A stretch of 64,000 nucleotides of DNA from Marinomonas rhizomae (GTDB taxonomy: Bacteria > Pseudomonadota > Gammaproteobacteria > Pseudomonadales > Marinomonadaceae), in NCBI RefSeq assembly GCF_003315485.1, contig NZ_QNSE01000005.1, positions 62,001 through 126,000 on the forward strand. The letters run 5' to 3'. The notes beneath the pieces are model-generated. The model worked only from the letters and a program-made list of their open reading frames with translations. It was not told where the DNA came from and did not search any database. This document shows, in pieces, positions 41,867-50,455 of this stretch; the first letter of the stretch is position 1; every line of letters begins with the position of its first letter. A program made the position numbers and the translations under genes.

Positions 41867-43138
41867 TTATGACGTTACAATCGGCTCAAATACTTTGGCT
41901 AATTCAAGAATCTGCTGATCCAAACCATTTCCCGCGGTCAGCATAAATCCCATAGGTTCATTCTCAGAGAGAAAAGGTAAAGAAATACTGCAGCCGTTTA
42001 AAACATTGGCTAACGAAGTATTACGCAGGCACAAAAGGTTCAAACGATCGTATTCAGAATCGTGTTCTAAATCACTCAATTTAGGCGCGACCACCGCAAC
42101 GGTTGGCAATAAGAAAACCGTATTCGGTTCATCCTCCGCCATTTGTTGAATAAAAGCCTGTCGAGCCGCTTGAGTCTGCTGAAAATCCTCAGCGTTAATA
42201 GTTTTCGCACGGGCAATACGAGAAGCAACTCGCGGATCAATATCTGCGCTTGTTAGATCATAGTCTCGGCTATAAAACGCCTGACATTCAAACGCCGAAA
42301 ACTGCCAAACCGGCAAAGTTTTATACGTTTCTAGCGCCTCAATAAAGCGTCGTTCAACCACCACGCCAGCGGCTTCAAGGCGAGCCAATTTTTCAGCAAA
42401 ACCTTGTTCAACTTGAGCATCTAAATCATTCATACCAAAGTTACTTGGTACCACTAGTTTCAGCTGAGCAGAGTCCGTGCTGTTTGATGTATCCGCTGAC
42501 GATGTCACTCCAGACAACACCTGCCACAGCAGTTCACACTCTTCTACTGTTTTAGCAATTGGACCGACTGAATCAAGCTCATCAGATAATGGCAAACAGC
42601 CTTTTCTTGATACGCTTTGTTGCGAGGGTTTAAAACCAGTCAGACCACAAAACGCAGCGGGAATACGCAATGAACCACCCGTATCCGTTCCCAAAGTAGC
42701 ATCTGCCGCACCCAAGGCAACCGACGCCGCCCCACCACTGGTTGACCCCCCAGTAATACGTCCCGCATTTATCGGGTTATCTGGCGTCCCGTAGTGAGGG
42801 TTAAGCCCCAATCCAGAATACGCCAGTTCCGTCATATTAGTGTGACCTAAAAAACTCGCGCCCGCTTTTCTTAATGCCGCAACGGCAGCCGCATCTTGAT
42901 CAGCCAGCTGTGGGTCAATAAATACTGAACCCGCTTGAGTTTTATAACCTTCCACTTGAAACAGATCTTTGATCGAAATAATCGCCCCGTTCAAAGGTCC
43001 TTGCTGAGGTTCAACATATTCAAAAAGCTCGGTAAAAACAGCTTGCCCTTTCAAATCGATAATATCTACTGCAGCTTTCCACTTAGCAACCAACTCTCGT
43101 CCCTGCCAAGAAAAAACCGCTGGTTTTGATTGCGTCAT
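41867..43138 (-). CDS. Amidase-signature family amidase
   Basis: 423 residues. Ser-cis-Ser-Lys hydrolase: K57 in ISIKDLF, cis-Ser about 132 in GGSTSGGAASVALG and nucleophile S156 in GTDTGGSLRIPAA, all in place at the expected spacing. Hydrolyses a carboxamide to acid and ammonia. The C-terminal region has FLLPTVAVVAPKL as in many small-substrate amidases. Last gene of an operon with a TRAP transporter and DUF2848, so it probably acts on the imported compound. 3 bp from the DUF2848 stop. Confidence 0.9.
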   Translation of the reverse strand: MTQSKPAVFSWQGRELVAKWKAAVDIIDLKGQAVFTELFEYVEPQQGPLNGAIISIKDLFQVEGYKTQAGSVFIDPQLADQDAAAVAALRKAGASFLGHTNMTELAYSGLGLNPHYGTPDNPINAGRITGGSTSGGAASVALGAADATLGTDTGGSLRIPAAFCGLTGFKPSQQSVSRKGCLPLSDELDSVGPIAKTVEECELLWQVLSGVTSSADTSNSTDSAQLKLVVPSNFGMNDLDAQVEQGFAEKLARLEAAGVVVERRFIEALETYKTLPVWQFSAFECQAFYSRDYDLTSADIDPRVASRIARAKTINAEDFQQTQAARQAFIQQMAEDEPNTVFLLPTVAVVAPKLSDLEHDSEYDRLNLLCLRNTSLANVLNGCSISLPFLSENEPMGFMLTAGNGLDQQILELAKVFEPIVTS

Positions 43139-43141
43139 ACA

Positions 43142-43795
43142 TTAGCTCACTATTGGCAATTCTTTGGTGATGTATTCACATGAAATAGTACGATTCAATA
43201 CTGGATCATGAATACTCATACGAAACTTTTCTGTACGACGTACACCGCCAATCGCTGGGCAGGTTCCACATAACATCGCACTACCTTCAGACAAATTACC
43301 TTTCTCAACCAACTCCGTCAAAGGACGAATGTTCGCCAATGAACCTTTTTGATACTGAGCCCAACCTTCACCTTCGTCTACCCAAGATTCAATTAGTAAC
43401 TCATCCAGATGATCCGCTACTTCTTCAAAATCCCATAAAGTGGAAGAAATAGGCTTTACAGATACTTGCTTTGAATGAGCAACAGAATGCGCTTCTAGCT
43501 TTCTATCTGTGTGATCAGAACCCACACCCAGCCATAGCTTTCCTTCGGCCTTAATAATTAATGGCTCAACTTCACCAGAAGTATCACCACTTAATACTTC
43601 AACAATAGGATCTTGCGTCACTAGCAAGTTAGATGCTCGGTAAAATAATGGCACAGCAGAAGGTGGCGTCACACCGATTTCTATTAACTCATCAATATGC
43701 TCTTGAACAGATGCCATGTCTCGCGCAGTCCAGCCTGCAATGACCAAGTGCTTGATATCGATTTGTTTTGCAGTTTCATTCACGGTAAATAACAT
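43142..43795 (-). CDS. DUF2848 family protein
   Basis: 217 residues, soluble. Matches DUF2848 (LVIAGWTARDMASVQEHIDE near the start, LWLGVGSDHTDRKLEA centrally, GSAMLCGTCPAIGGVR near the end). DUF2848 resembles the fumarylacetoacetate-hydrolase fold; the conserved GSDHTDR and CGTCP segments may form the active site. No assigned reaction. Located between TRAP permease and amidase genes. Confidence 0.85.
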   Translation of the reverse strand: MLFTVNETAKQIDIKHLVIAGWTARDMASVQEHIDELIEIGVTPPSAVPLFYRASNLLVTQDPIVEVLSGDTSGEVEPLIIKAEGKLWLGVGSDHTDRKLEAHSVAHSKQVSVKPISSTLWDFEEVADHLDELLIESWVDEGEGWAQYQKGSLANIRPLTELVEKGNLSEGSAMLCGTCPAIGGVRRTEKFRMSIHDPVLNRTISCEYITKELPIVS

Positions 43796-43803
43796 GAGAT
43801 TCC

Positions 43804-45084
43804 TTAAAAATTATTAGGTAGGTAAAGAGAAATACTTGGGTAAGCAATAAGCAGAATAATCATCAAGATCATCACGCCAACGTAAGGCAAACTCCCCATG
43901 ACAACATCTGAGATTTTGCCGTTCTTCCGGGCAGAGTTAACAACGTATAAGTTCAATCCGACAGGCGGCGTAATCAATGCCATCTCAACCAGAATGATCA
44001 TTAAGATACCGAACCAGATTTTGTCGTAGCCGAGTTCCACAATAATGGGAACAACAATAGGAATAGTCGCCACCATCAGCGACAGCGTTTCAATAAAGAA
44101 GCCCAAAACGATATACATCAATACAATTATCAACAGAGTCGTCAACGCGCTAAGTCCTAGACCCGTTAAGAGATCTTGTAACGTGCGGCCTACACCCGCA
44201 GCCGTCAAAGCGAAATTGAGAACATAGGCCCCCAATACCACCAACATGATCATCGCCGTAATTCGGATCGTACCCGATAAACTATCAAGCAGCATTTTGG
44301 TCGAAAATGCCTTGTATGCAACGGCCAACACAAGCGATATCAATACACCAATAGCAGCAGCTTCAGTCGGCGTAGCCCACCCTAAATAGATAGAACCTAC
44401 AATGCTAAACAGCAACACCAACACTGGCAGAAGAGACTTCAGCGCAACAATTTTTTCTTTCCAACTGCTGTGTTGTTTTGGTCCCCCTAGGCGAGGCCAG
44501 ATAGAACAGATAATCACAGTCACTATCATAAACATCAGCGCCATGCTGATACCAGGAACAATGCCAGCTAAAAACAGCTTGGGAATTGAACTCTCAGTTA
44601 AAAAACCGTACACAATCAAATTGATTGATGGTGGAATCAAAATGCCCAAGGTTCCACCAGCCGCAATCGAACCCGTAAACAAGCGTTGGTCGTAGCCCAA
44701 TTTTTCTGCTTGAGGCGTCGCTACGGTTGCGACTGTTGCAGCGGTCGCCACCGATGAACCAGATGTCGCCGAAAACATAGTCGCGGTGGCTATATTGGCG
44801 TGTATTAAACCGCCCGGTAGCCAAGAAACCCATGCATTGAGTGCGCCATAAGTCTTCTGGGCAACGCCACTTCGTAATAGAATTTCACCTATCAATACAA
44901 ACAAAGGCACAGCGATAAGCGTTGAGTGATTTGACGAAGACCATAAAACCTGGCCTAAACCACGCATTAAAGGAAAAGGACTAAAAAACTCGTCAATTCC
45001 GAACGCCAATAGAAACAGCACAATACCAACAGGAATCGATAAACCGAGCAGGCCTAAAAGGCCAAAAAACGTAAAAGGAAGCAT
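43804..45084 (-). CDS. TRAP transporter large permease (DctM type)
   Basis: 426 residues, about 12 membrane helices; DctM features GSIAAGGTLGILIPPSINLIVYG-like segment (GTLGILIPPSINLIVYG), GWATPTEAAAIGV and MALITPPVGLNLYVV. Sodium-coupled uptake of organic acids or amides. Start and DctQ stop overlap by one base. Confidence 0.93.
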   Translation of the reverse strand: MLPFTFFGLLGLLGLSIPVGIVLFLLAFGIDEFFSPFPLMRGLGQVLWSSSNHSTLIAVPLFVLIGEILLRSGVAQKTYGALNAWVSWLPGGLIHANIATATMFSATSGSSVATAATVATVATPQAEKLGYDQRLFTGSIAAGGTLGILIPPSINLIVYGFLTESSIPKLFLAGIVPGISMALMFMIVTVIICSIWPRLGGPKQHSSWKEKIVALKSLLPVLVLLFSIVGSIYLGWATPTEAAAIGVLISLVLAVAYKAFSTKMLLDSLSGTIRITAMIMLVVLGAYVLNFALTAAGVGRTLQDLLTGLGLSALTTLLIIVLMYIVLGFFIETLSLMVATIPIVVPIIVELGYDKIWFGILMIILVEMALITPPVGLNLYVVNSARKNGKISDVVMGSLPYVGVMILMIILLIAYPSISLYLPNNF

Positions 45085-45614
45085 TATTCAGTCCCCGTGC
45101 CAATAATATCGTCTACTTGATTGTGTTTACGCTGAATGACCAAGCAAATAGCACAAACCAGCAACACGCACGAAGTGACAGCAAACCATATCCACCCCGC
45201 CATCCAGATAGATTGAGGAATAATAAGTGGCGTCTCTAATGACGTATTGGCAAGTGACTGTCGTTTAAAGCTTTTCTCTACAACAGGAATCACATAGTAA
45301 GCAGCATAAATCGCTACAAATGATGTCGCACATAGCGCAATAAGGTCTGAAATTGAACGTCCTGCGGCCTTACTTTTATTCCTTAAAACATCAATACGCA
45401 CGTGGGCTTTTTCTGTTAATGCATAACAAATCCCCCAACTAGAGACAGACGCCATCACATAACCAGAAATTTCTTCTGAGCCACCAAAACTGATGCCAAA
45501 CTCCCGCAACACAATATCAACCAGAATGAGGAGAATGCAGGCCAGCAATACTAGGCCTGCAGCAATCGCCACTCCATTATTGATACGTTTTAACCAATCA
45601 ATAATGCGCATCAT
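45084..45614 (-). CDS. TRAP transporter small permease (DctQ type)
   Basis: 176 residues, four membrane helices, with FGGSEEISGYVMASVSSWGI as in DctQ proteins. Overlaps the large permease by one base and follows the binding protein by 5 bp. Confidence 0.92.
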   Translation of the reverse strand: MMRIIDWLKRINNGVAIAAGLVLLACILLILVDIVLREFGISFGGSEEISGYVMASVSSWGICYALTEKAHVRIDVLRNKSKAAGRSISDLIALCATSFVAIYAAYYVIPVVEKSFKRQSLANTSLETPLIIPQSIWMAGWIWFAVTSCVLLVCAICLVIQRKHNQVDDIIGTGTE

Positions 45615-45619
45615 GGATA

Positions 45620-46684
45620 CTACTCTCCAGCCACAGCGACTTGAATGCCAACGACTTTCCCAACGGAGCTATTCCACTCTTTTACCCAGTCCTTACCAGC
45701 ACGATCCGCCCAATCAGGTAATACTTTTGAGGTAAGAATATCTTTAGCATGTGCTAAATCAGCGTCACTCGGCTCAACCAACGTCATGCTATGGCTTGGC
45801 CCTTTAGTGCATTCGCCATTACCGGTTAAACAAGCCACATCTTGATCAAGATCGCTTTGCGCTGCCGCCCATACAGGCTTCTCAAACTTATTTGCTACTT
45901 CCGATTGGATAAACGTTTGCTGTTCAGCGGACAGGTCATCCCATTTATCTAAATTAATTGCTGTAACCACCGGATCCCATCCACCCAATGGTAAGGTCAT
46001 AAGAGTCGTTGTCACTTCCCACCAGCCCGCACTGTAACCAGATCCAGCCCCTGTCACAGCGCAATCAATCACACCACGCTGTAACGCCCCAGGCACTTCA
46101 CCAAAACCAATATTGACGCTTTGCGCACCTAGAGCATCTAAGAACTTCGCTGTCATACGACCTGAAGCACGAATTTTCAAACCGGATAAATCTTCTAGGG
46201 ACGACACTGGTGCTTTACAAAACACAACTTGAGGCGGGTAAGGCACAATAGCCAACACTTTCGAATTAAAGGCTGTCTCATAGATTTTTTCGACCATTGG
46301 ACGAGCCGCATTTACCATTTTATGGGCTTCTTCTGCTGTATTCGCTAATAGAGGGACATCTAGCCCTTCTAATGCAGGTGCGTCAGCAACGGCATAGTCT
46401 CCAACCGTCATACCAATATCAAAAACACCATCACCCAACATGCGAAAAACATCACCACCACCAATGCCCATCTGGTCATGTGTTGTCATAGAAACACTAA
46501 AATCGCCCTTACTGTCATTAGGCAATGTACTTGTCCAAAACGGTTGTTCAAATTGTTTATAAAGCGGCAAGCTGCTCCAACTACCGACAATAGAAAGAGA
46601 GTCATCTGCAAAAGTATTACCTGCGAAAAGTGCTCCAGCTAAAACAAAAGGAATCCCCGTTCTACATATATTCTGCTTAGTCAT
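45620..46684 (-). CDS. TRAP substrate-binding protein (DctP type), amidase cluster
   Basis: 354 residues with signal peptide (cleavage after NTFA, about residue 26). Conserved LSGLKIRASGRMTAKFLDAL carries the arginine that binds the ligand's carboxylate in TRAP proteins. Ligand therefore probably carries a carboxylate. A LysR gene starts 191 bp away in the divergent direction. Confidence 0.9.
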   Translation of the reverse strand: MTKQNICRTGIPFVLAGALFAGNTFADDSLSIVGSWSSLPLYKQFEQPFWTSTLPNDSKGDFSVSMTTHDQMGIGGGDVFRMLGDGVFDIGMTVGDYAVADAPALEGLDVPLLANTAEEAHKMVNAARPMVEKIYETAFNSKVLAIVPYPPQVVFCKAPVSSLEDLSGLKIRASGRMTAKFLDALGAQSVNIGFGEVPGALQRGVIDCAVTGAGSGYSAGWWEVTTTLMTLPLGGWDPVVTAINLDKWDDLSAEQQTFIQSEVANKFEKPVWAAAQSDLDQDVACLTGNGECTKGPSHSMTLVEPSDADLAHAKDILTSKVLPDWADRAGKDWVKEWNSSVGKVVGIQVAVAGE

Positions 46685-46783
46685 ATTCGTGTCCTACTTT
46701 GTGAATTTGTTGATTACAAATTTTTTTATGTACCCCAAAAGACAAAGCGTCTTTAGATAGGCTAAGTTCAGTGTTAAACGCTG

Positions 46784-46826
46784 AAGTGATAAAGTCAATT
46801 CGCAATTTTCTTTCTAAAGTGATAAA
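46784..46826. promoter_or_regulatory. Direct repeats in the TRAP/LysR divergent promoter
   Basis: AAGTGATAAA at 46784-46793 and again at 46817-46826, 33 bp apart (about three helical turns). Candidate site for the adjacent LysR protein; not the usual T-N11-A inverted repeat, so the call is weak. Confidence 0.35.
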
Positions 46827-46874
46827 AAAAACCGATCACCTGTATAACCAACGCAAAAATAAAGAGTGCATTAA

Positions 46875-47783
46875 ATGAACTTTGATCAATTAAAAACCTT
46901 CCTTTGGGTCGCCAAATTAGGTGGGGTGCGAAGAGCCGCACAACAGATGAATTTATCCCAGCCAGCTGTTTCTGCACGAATTTCGGCGTTGGAAGAAGAA
47001 CTAGGTATTAAGCTATTTGATCGCCAAAAAAGTGGTGTTGTACTGACAAAAGAAGGCTTACTGTTAAGGTCACACGCGGAGCGAGTGGAAAGCTATTTGT
47101 CACAAATCAGAGCGGAATTAACACCGTCAGAAGAAGTAAAAGGCACGTTAAGAATCGGGGTTGCAGAAACCATTGCACAATCTTGGTTGTCTGAATTTCT
47201 CTCCGCTCTTAGAAAGCATTATCCAAAGCTGGTTGTCGAACTTTCTGTCGATATAAGCATGAACTTACGCGATCAATTATTAAGTAGAAACATGGACTTG
47301 GTGTTTCTAATGGGACCACTATCCGAAGGGAATGTTGAAAACATCACCTTACCTTCATTCGAGCTTGGGTGGTTCTGTCATCCACAAACTGAAAACAAGG
47401 ACCTAGGCAGCACACCTATTATTTCCTTCTCTAGACTCTCTCGCCCTTACCAAGAACTCATGTCTGAGTTAATGCGACGCTATCGAGAAGTAGGTCAAGT
47501 TTTTCCTTCAACATCTCTATCAACTAGCTTTGAAATGATTGCCTCAGGTATTGGCGTTGGTGTGTTACCAATACAGCTAGCGCAACGCTTTATTGAAGCA
47601 AACCGTCTTATTTCTTTTGATCCTGGCTGGGTGCCTGAGGATCTTATTTTTACCGCGTCTTATTTAAATGATCCAAGGGACCATACCGTTTATCAAGTCG
47701 CACAGCTAGCTCTTCAGATCGCCAAAGAATACGACAAAAAAACCAAACCGCAGAAAAGTGAAGAGAGAAACAAATCGTTTTAA
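46875..47783 (+). CDS. LysR family regulator 2 (paralogue of the gene at 40836)
   Basis: 302 residues: winged HTH (LWVAKLGGVRRAAQQMNLS, QPAVSARISALEEELGIKLF) and effector domain from about 88 (LRIGVAETIAQSWLSEFLSA). Divergent from the amidase-TRAP operon and followed, 103 bp later, by the 5-oxoproline operon, so it could control either or both. Closely related to the LysR gene on the far side of the amidase cluster. Confidence 0.88.
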   Translation: MNFDQLKTFLWVAKLGGVRRAAQQMNLSQPAVSARISALEEELGIKLFDRQKSGVVLTKEGLLLRSHAERVESYLSQIRAELTPSEEVKGTLRIGVAETIAQSWLSEFLSALRKHYPKLVVELSVDISMNLRDQLLSRNMDLVFLMGPLSEGNVENITLPSFELGWFCHPQTENKDLGSTPIISFSRLSRPYQELMSELMRRYREVGQVFPSTSLSTSFEMIASGIGVGVLPIQLAQRFIEANRLISFDPGWVPEDLIFTASYLNDPRDHTVYQVAQLALQIAKEYDKKTKPQKSEERNKSF

Positions 47784-47886
47784 TAAAAAAAATTGATCAA
47801 AACACCCAAAAAAACACGATTAGACTTTTCTTGGTCGCTAGATCTACTCTTACAGGAAGTTAATAAGGCAAAAATAAGGATAAAAA

Positions 47887-48690
47887 ATGCACTCTCAATC
47901 TCAATCAAGCTTATTACACCAGACGCAGATACTTCGACAAGCGATACGTAACAAGTCACATACGGGCGTTACTAGCGGCTTAGCGCAAGGCGCAATGCAG
48001 GGTAACGTGGTGATTTTACCTGCAGATTGGGCTCATGATTTTTTGCTTTATTGTCAGAAAAACCCTGTTTCTTGTCCTTTAATTGGTGTTTCGGAGGTTG
48101 GCGATTTTACGATGCCTGAGCTCGGCAATGACATCGATATGCGCCACGATATTCCTGAATATTATGTGTATCGCAATGGCGAGAAGGTCGAAAGTCGCTC
48201 AGATATTGAAGACTTATGGCAAGACGACATGGTGGCCTTTGTACTGGGTTGCTCTTTCTCTTTTGAGCATGCTTTATCCCAAGCGGGACTCACGCCAAGA
48301 AACATAGAAGAAGACGTGAATGTTTCTATGTTTGAAACCAATATTGCCACTGTGCCTGCAGGACGCTTCTTCGGTAACACGGTTGTTACCATGCGACCAT
48401 ATGTCCCAAAAGATGCCATTCGTGCTATTCAAATTACGACTCGCTTCCCGAAAGCACACAGTGCTCCATTACATTTTGGTTCACCGCAAGAGATTGGCAT
48501 CGCAGATTTAAACAAACCAGATTATGGCGATGCAGTGAACATTAAAGAAGGAGAGGTTCCCGTGTTTTGGGCTTGTGGCGTTACACCTCAGGTTGCCATT
48601 CGCAATGCAAAGCCACCGATATGCATCACTCATGCACCCGGAAAAATGCTCGTCACAGATATTTTAGATACGGACCTCGCCGTTTTCTAA
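47887..48690 (+). CDS. UPF0317/DUF1445 putative hydro-lyase
   Basis: 267 residues, soluble. UPF0317/DUF1445 family: [20 protein letters not shown] near residue 35, [19 protein letters not shown]-like [45 protein letters not shown] and [11 protein letters not shown]-like [13 protein letters not shown]. YcsI of Bacillus, in the same family, lies in the 5-oxoprolinase operon, and the domain also occurs in the mitochondrial D-glutamate cyclase, which interconverts D-glutamate and 5-oxo-D-proline. A related step is likely here. AAGGA precedes the ATG. Confidence 0.9.
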   Translation: MHSQSQSSLLHQTQILRQAIRNKSHTGVTSGLAQGAMQGNVVILPADWAHDFLLYCQKNPVSCPLIGVSEVGDFTMPELGNDIDMRHDIPEYYVYRNGEKVESRSDIEDLWQDDMVAFVLGCSFSFEHALSQAGLTPRNIEEDVNVSMFETNIATVPAGRFFGNTVVTMRPYVPKDAIRAIQITTRFPKAHSAPLHFGSPQEIGIADLNKPDYGDAVNIKEGEVPVFWACGVTPQVAIRNAKPPICITHAPGKMLVTDILDTDLAVF

Positions 48691-48698
48691 CTCCTATT

Positions 48699-48791
48699 AG
48701 GAGATGAAAATGTCAGATCATTGAAGCCGCACCGTGCGGGCAAGCACAATCCATCATTATTGATAATAAAAACGAACAACATCAAAAATAG
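48699..48791 (+). pseudogene. Possible remnant of a small gene (carrier-protein-like tail)
   Basis: AGGAG (48699-48703) and a well-placed ATG at 48710 open only four codons (MSDH, stop). From 48717, in another frame, 24 codons run to a stop at 48791 (IIEAAPCGQAQSIIIDN...), which faintly recall the C-terminus of a biotin carboxyl carrier protein; accB and accC genes are common in pxp operons. The similarity is slight. Confidence 0.25.
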
Positions 48792-48802
48792 GAACAAACA
48801 CT

Positions 48803-49774
48803 ATGTTAAAACTTACTAACGCATTACTCATTGGTGGTGTCGCTATCGGCGGCCTGACATCTACAGCCAGTTTTGCGGAAAAATGGCACATGCCTACGCC
48901 TTACGGTGATGGCAACCTACAAACACAGATTGCTTATACCTTCGCAAAAGAAATCAAAGACAATAGCGACCTTGATATCACGGTTCACTCTGGTGGTTCG
49001 TTAGTCAAGCATACTGAGATCCCACGTTCTGTAAAATCAGGGCAGGTGCAAATGGGTGAAATGTTCTTAGGCATTTTAGGCAATGAAAACCCTATTTATA
49101 AACACGATAATATCCCGTTTTTAGCCACGTCTTTTGAAGATGCTAAAAAACTATGGGAAGCGGCTAAACCATCGATCGCCAAAGAACTTGATAAAGACGG
49201 CATGATGCTGCTTTACACCGTGGCATGGCCAGCACAGAGCCTTTATAGCAAAGAGCCAGTCAATAGCTTGGCCGATTTAAAAGGTCAAAAAATGCGAGCT
49301 TACAGCCCAACGCAATCTCGTCTTGCTGATTTAATGAATACCACTCCTATGACTATTCAGACGCCAGACATTCCTCAAGCTTTTAGTACTGGTATCATCC
49401 AAGCTATGATCACGTCACCGTCAACAGGTGTAGATAGCCAAGCTTGGGATTACGTGAACTACTACACAGATGTAAAAGCATGGATTCCAAAAAACATCGT
49501 CGTGGTAAACAAGCGTTCTTTCCGTCGTCTAGATAAAGCAACTCAGCAAGTCGTACTGGACGCCGCGAAACACGCGGAAGCCGCTGGCTGGACTCAAATC
49601 GCAGCACGCGCCGCGAAAGACAAAGCAACCTTAGTTGAAAATGGCATGGTGGTATCGGACCCATCACCTCAATTAGTTGAAGAACTAAAAGCCATTGGCA
49701 AAACAATGACAGAAGAATGGAAAGCGGAAGCACCAAAAGAAATTGGTGCCATCCTGACTCGTTACCAAAAATAA
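48803..49774 (+). CDS. TRAP substrate-binding protein (DctP type), 5-oxoproline cluster
   Basis: 323 residues, signal peptide to about residue 25 (STASFA). Core LADLKGQKMRAYSPTQSRLADL carries the TRAP ligand-binding arginine, and PQAFSTGIIQAMITSPSTGVDSQAW is typical. Given the downstream enzymes, 5-oxoproline (pyroglutamate) or a related cyclic amide is the likely ligand (inference). A REP-like doublet lies between this gene and the small permease. Confidence 0.9.
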   Translation: MLKLTNALLIGGVAIGGLTSTASFAEKWHMPTPYGDGNLQTQIAYTFAKEIKDNSDLDITVHSGGSLVKHTEIPRSVKSGQVQMGEMFLGILGNENPIYKHDNIPFLATSFEDAKKLWEAAKPSIAKELDKDGMMLLYTVAWPAQSLYSKEPVNSLADLKGQKMRAYSPTQSRLADLMNTTPMTIQTPDIPQAFSTGIIQAMITSPSTGVDSQAWDYVNYYTDVKAWIPKNIVVVNKRSFRRLDKATQQVVLDAAKHAEAAGWTQIAARAAKDKATLVENGMVVSDPSPQLVEELKAIGKTMTEEWKAEAPKEIGAILTRYQK

Positions 49775-49789
49775 CTAGCGATATACATA

Positions 49790-49906
49790 ACCCCCACCCT
49801 AGCCCTCTCCTTTCAAAGACATAAGGAGAGGGAGCACTTACCCCTGTACTAAGTGAGATGCTGTATATAAATTCCTCTCCCTGCTAAGGGGGAGGCTAGG
49901 TGGGGT
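49790..49906. repeat. REP/BIME-like doublet
   Basis: Outer arms CCCCCACCCTAGCC (49791-49804) and GGCTAGGTGGGG (49894-49905) are inverted with one extra C. Inside are two hairpins: CCCTCTCCTT/AAGGAGAGGG (49803-49812/49823-49832, perfect) and CCTCTCCC/GGGGGAGG (49874-49881/49888-49895, one G-T pair). This is the look of a dispersed intergenic palindromic element. It splits the operon between binding-protein and permease genes and may stabilise the upstream message. Confidence 0.7.
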
Positions 49907-49936
49907 CTCTAATTGCTCTTCAGAAAAGTGAACGCT

Positions 49937-50455
49937 ATGAGCCAATTAAAAGAAAAACTCTACCTCTGTTCTGGCCTGCTGTCCGGTTTGTGTATCGTTA
50001 TTATTACCTCGCTTTTATTAGCACAAATCGTCGGTCGTTTATTCGGTTTTATTGTCCCCTCTGCGGAAGACTTCGCAGGCTATGCACTTGCGGCATCAAC
50101 CTTTCTTGGATTGGCCTATACCTTCCGTGAAGGCGGCCATATTCGAGTCACCTTGCTGATTCAACGATTTTCTCCGTTACCTCGCAAGATTCAAGAAGGC
50201 ATGATTCTAATCCTGTCCTTAGCGTTATTGAGCTATTTGTCCTATGCCTGTAGTTATATGGTGTATGAATCTTATATTTATGACGAAGTATCCTACGGCT
50301 ACATCCCGGTTCCGCTGTGGATTCCTCAACTGCCTGTGGCTATTGGTGTTATTGCGCTGAATCTTGCTATTTTAGATGCTTTAATCACCGTACTACGCGG
50401 CAAAAAGCCAGCTTACAGTGAACAAGAAGACGCCCTGTCTTTGGAGGAAATCTAA
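49937..50455 (+). CDS. TRAP small permease (DctQ type), 5-oxoproline cluster
   Basis: 172 residues from the ATG at 49937 (a TTG at 49913 is the alternative; neither site has a strong ribosome-binding site). Four membrane helices, SAEDFAGYALAASTFLGLAY and FREGGHIRVTLLI as in DctQ proteins. Its stop overlaps the next start by one base. Confidence 0.9.
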   Translation: MSQLKEKLYLCSGLLSGLCIVIITSLLLAQIVGRLFGFIVPSAEDFAGYALAASTFLGLAYTFREGGHIRVTLLIQRFSPLPRKIQEGMILILSLALLSYLSYACSYMVYESYIYDEVSYGYIPVPLWIPQLPVAIGVIALNLAILDALITVLRGKKPAYSEQEDALSLEEI

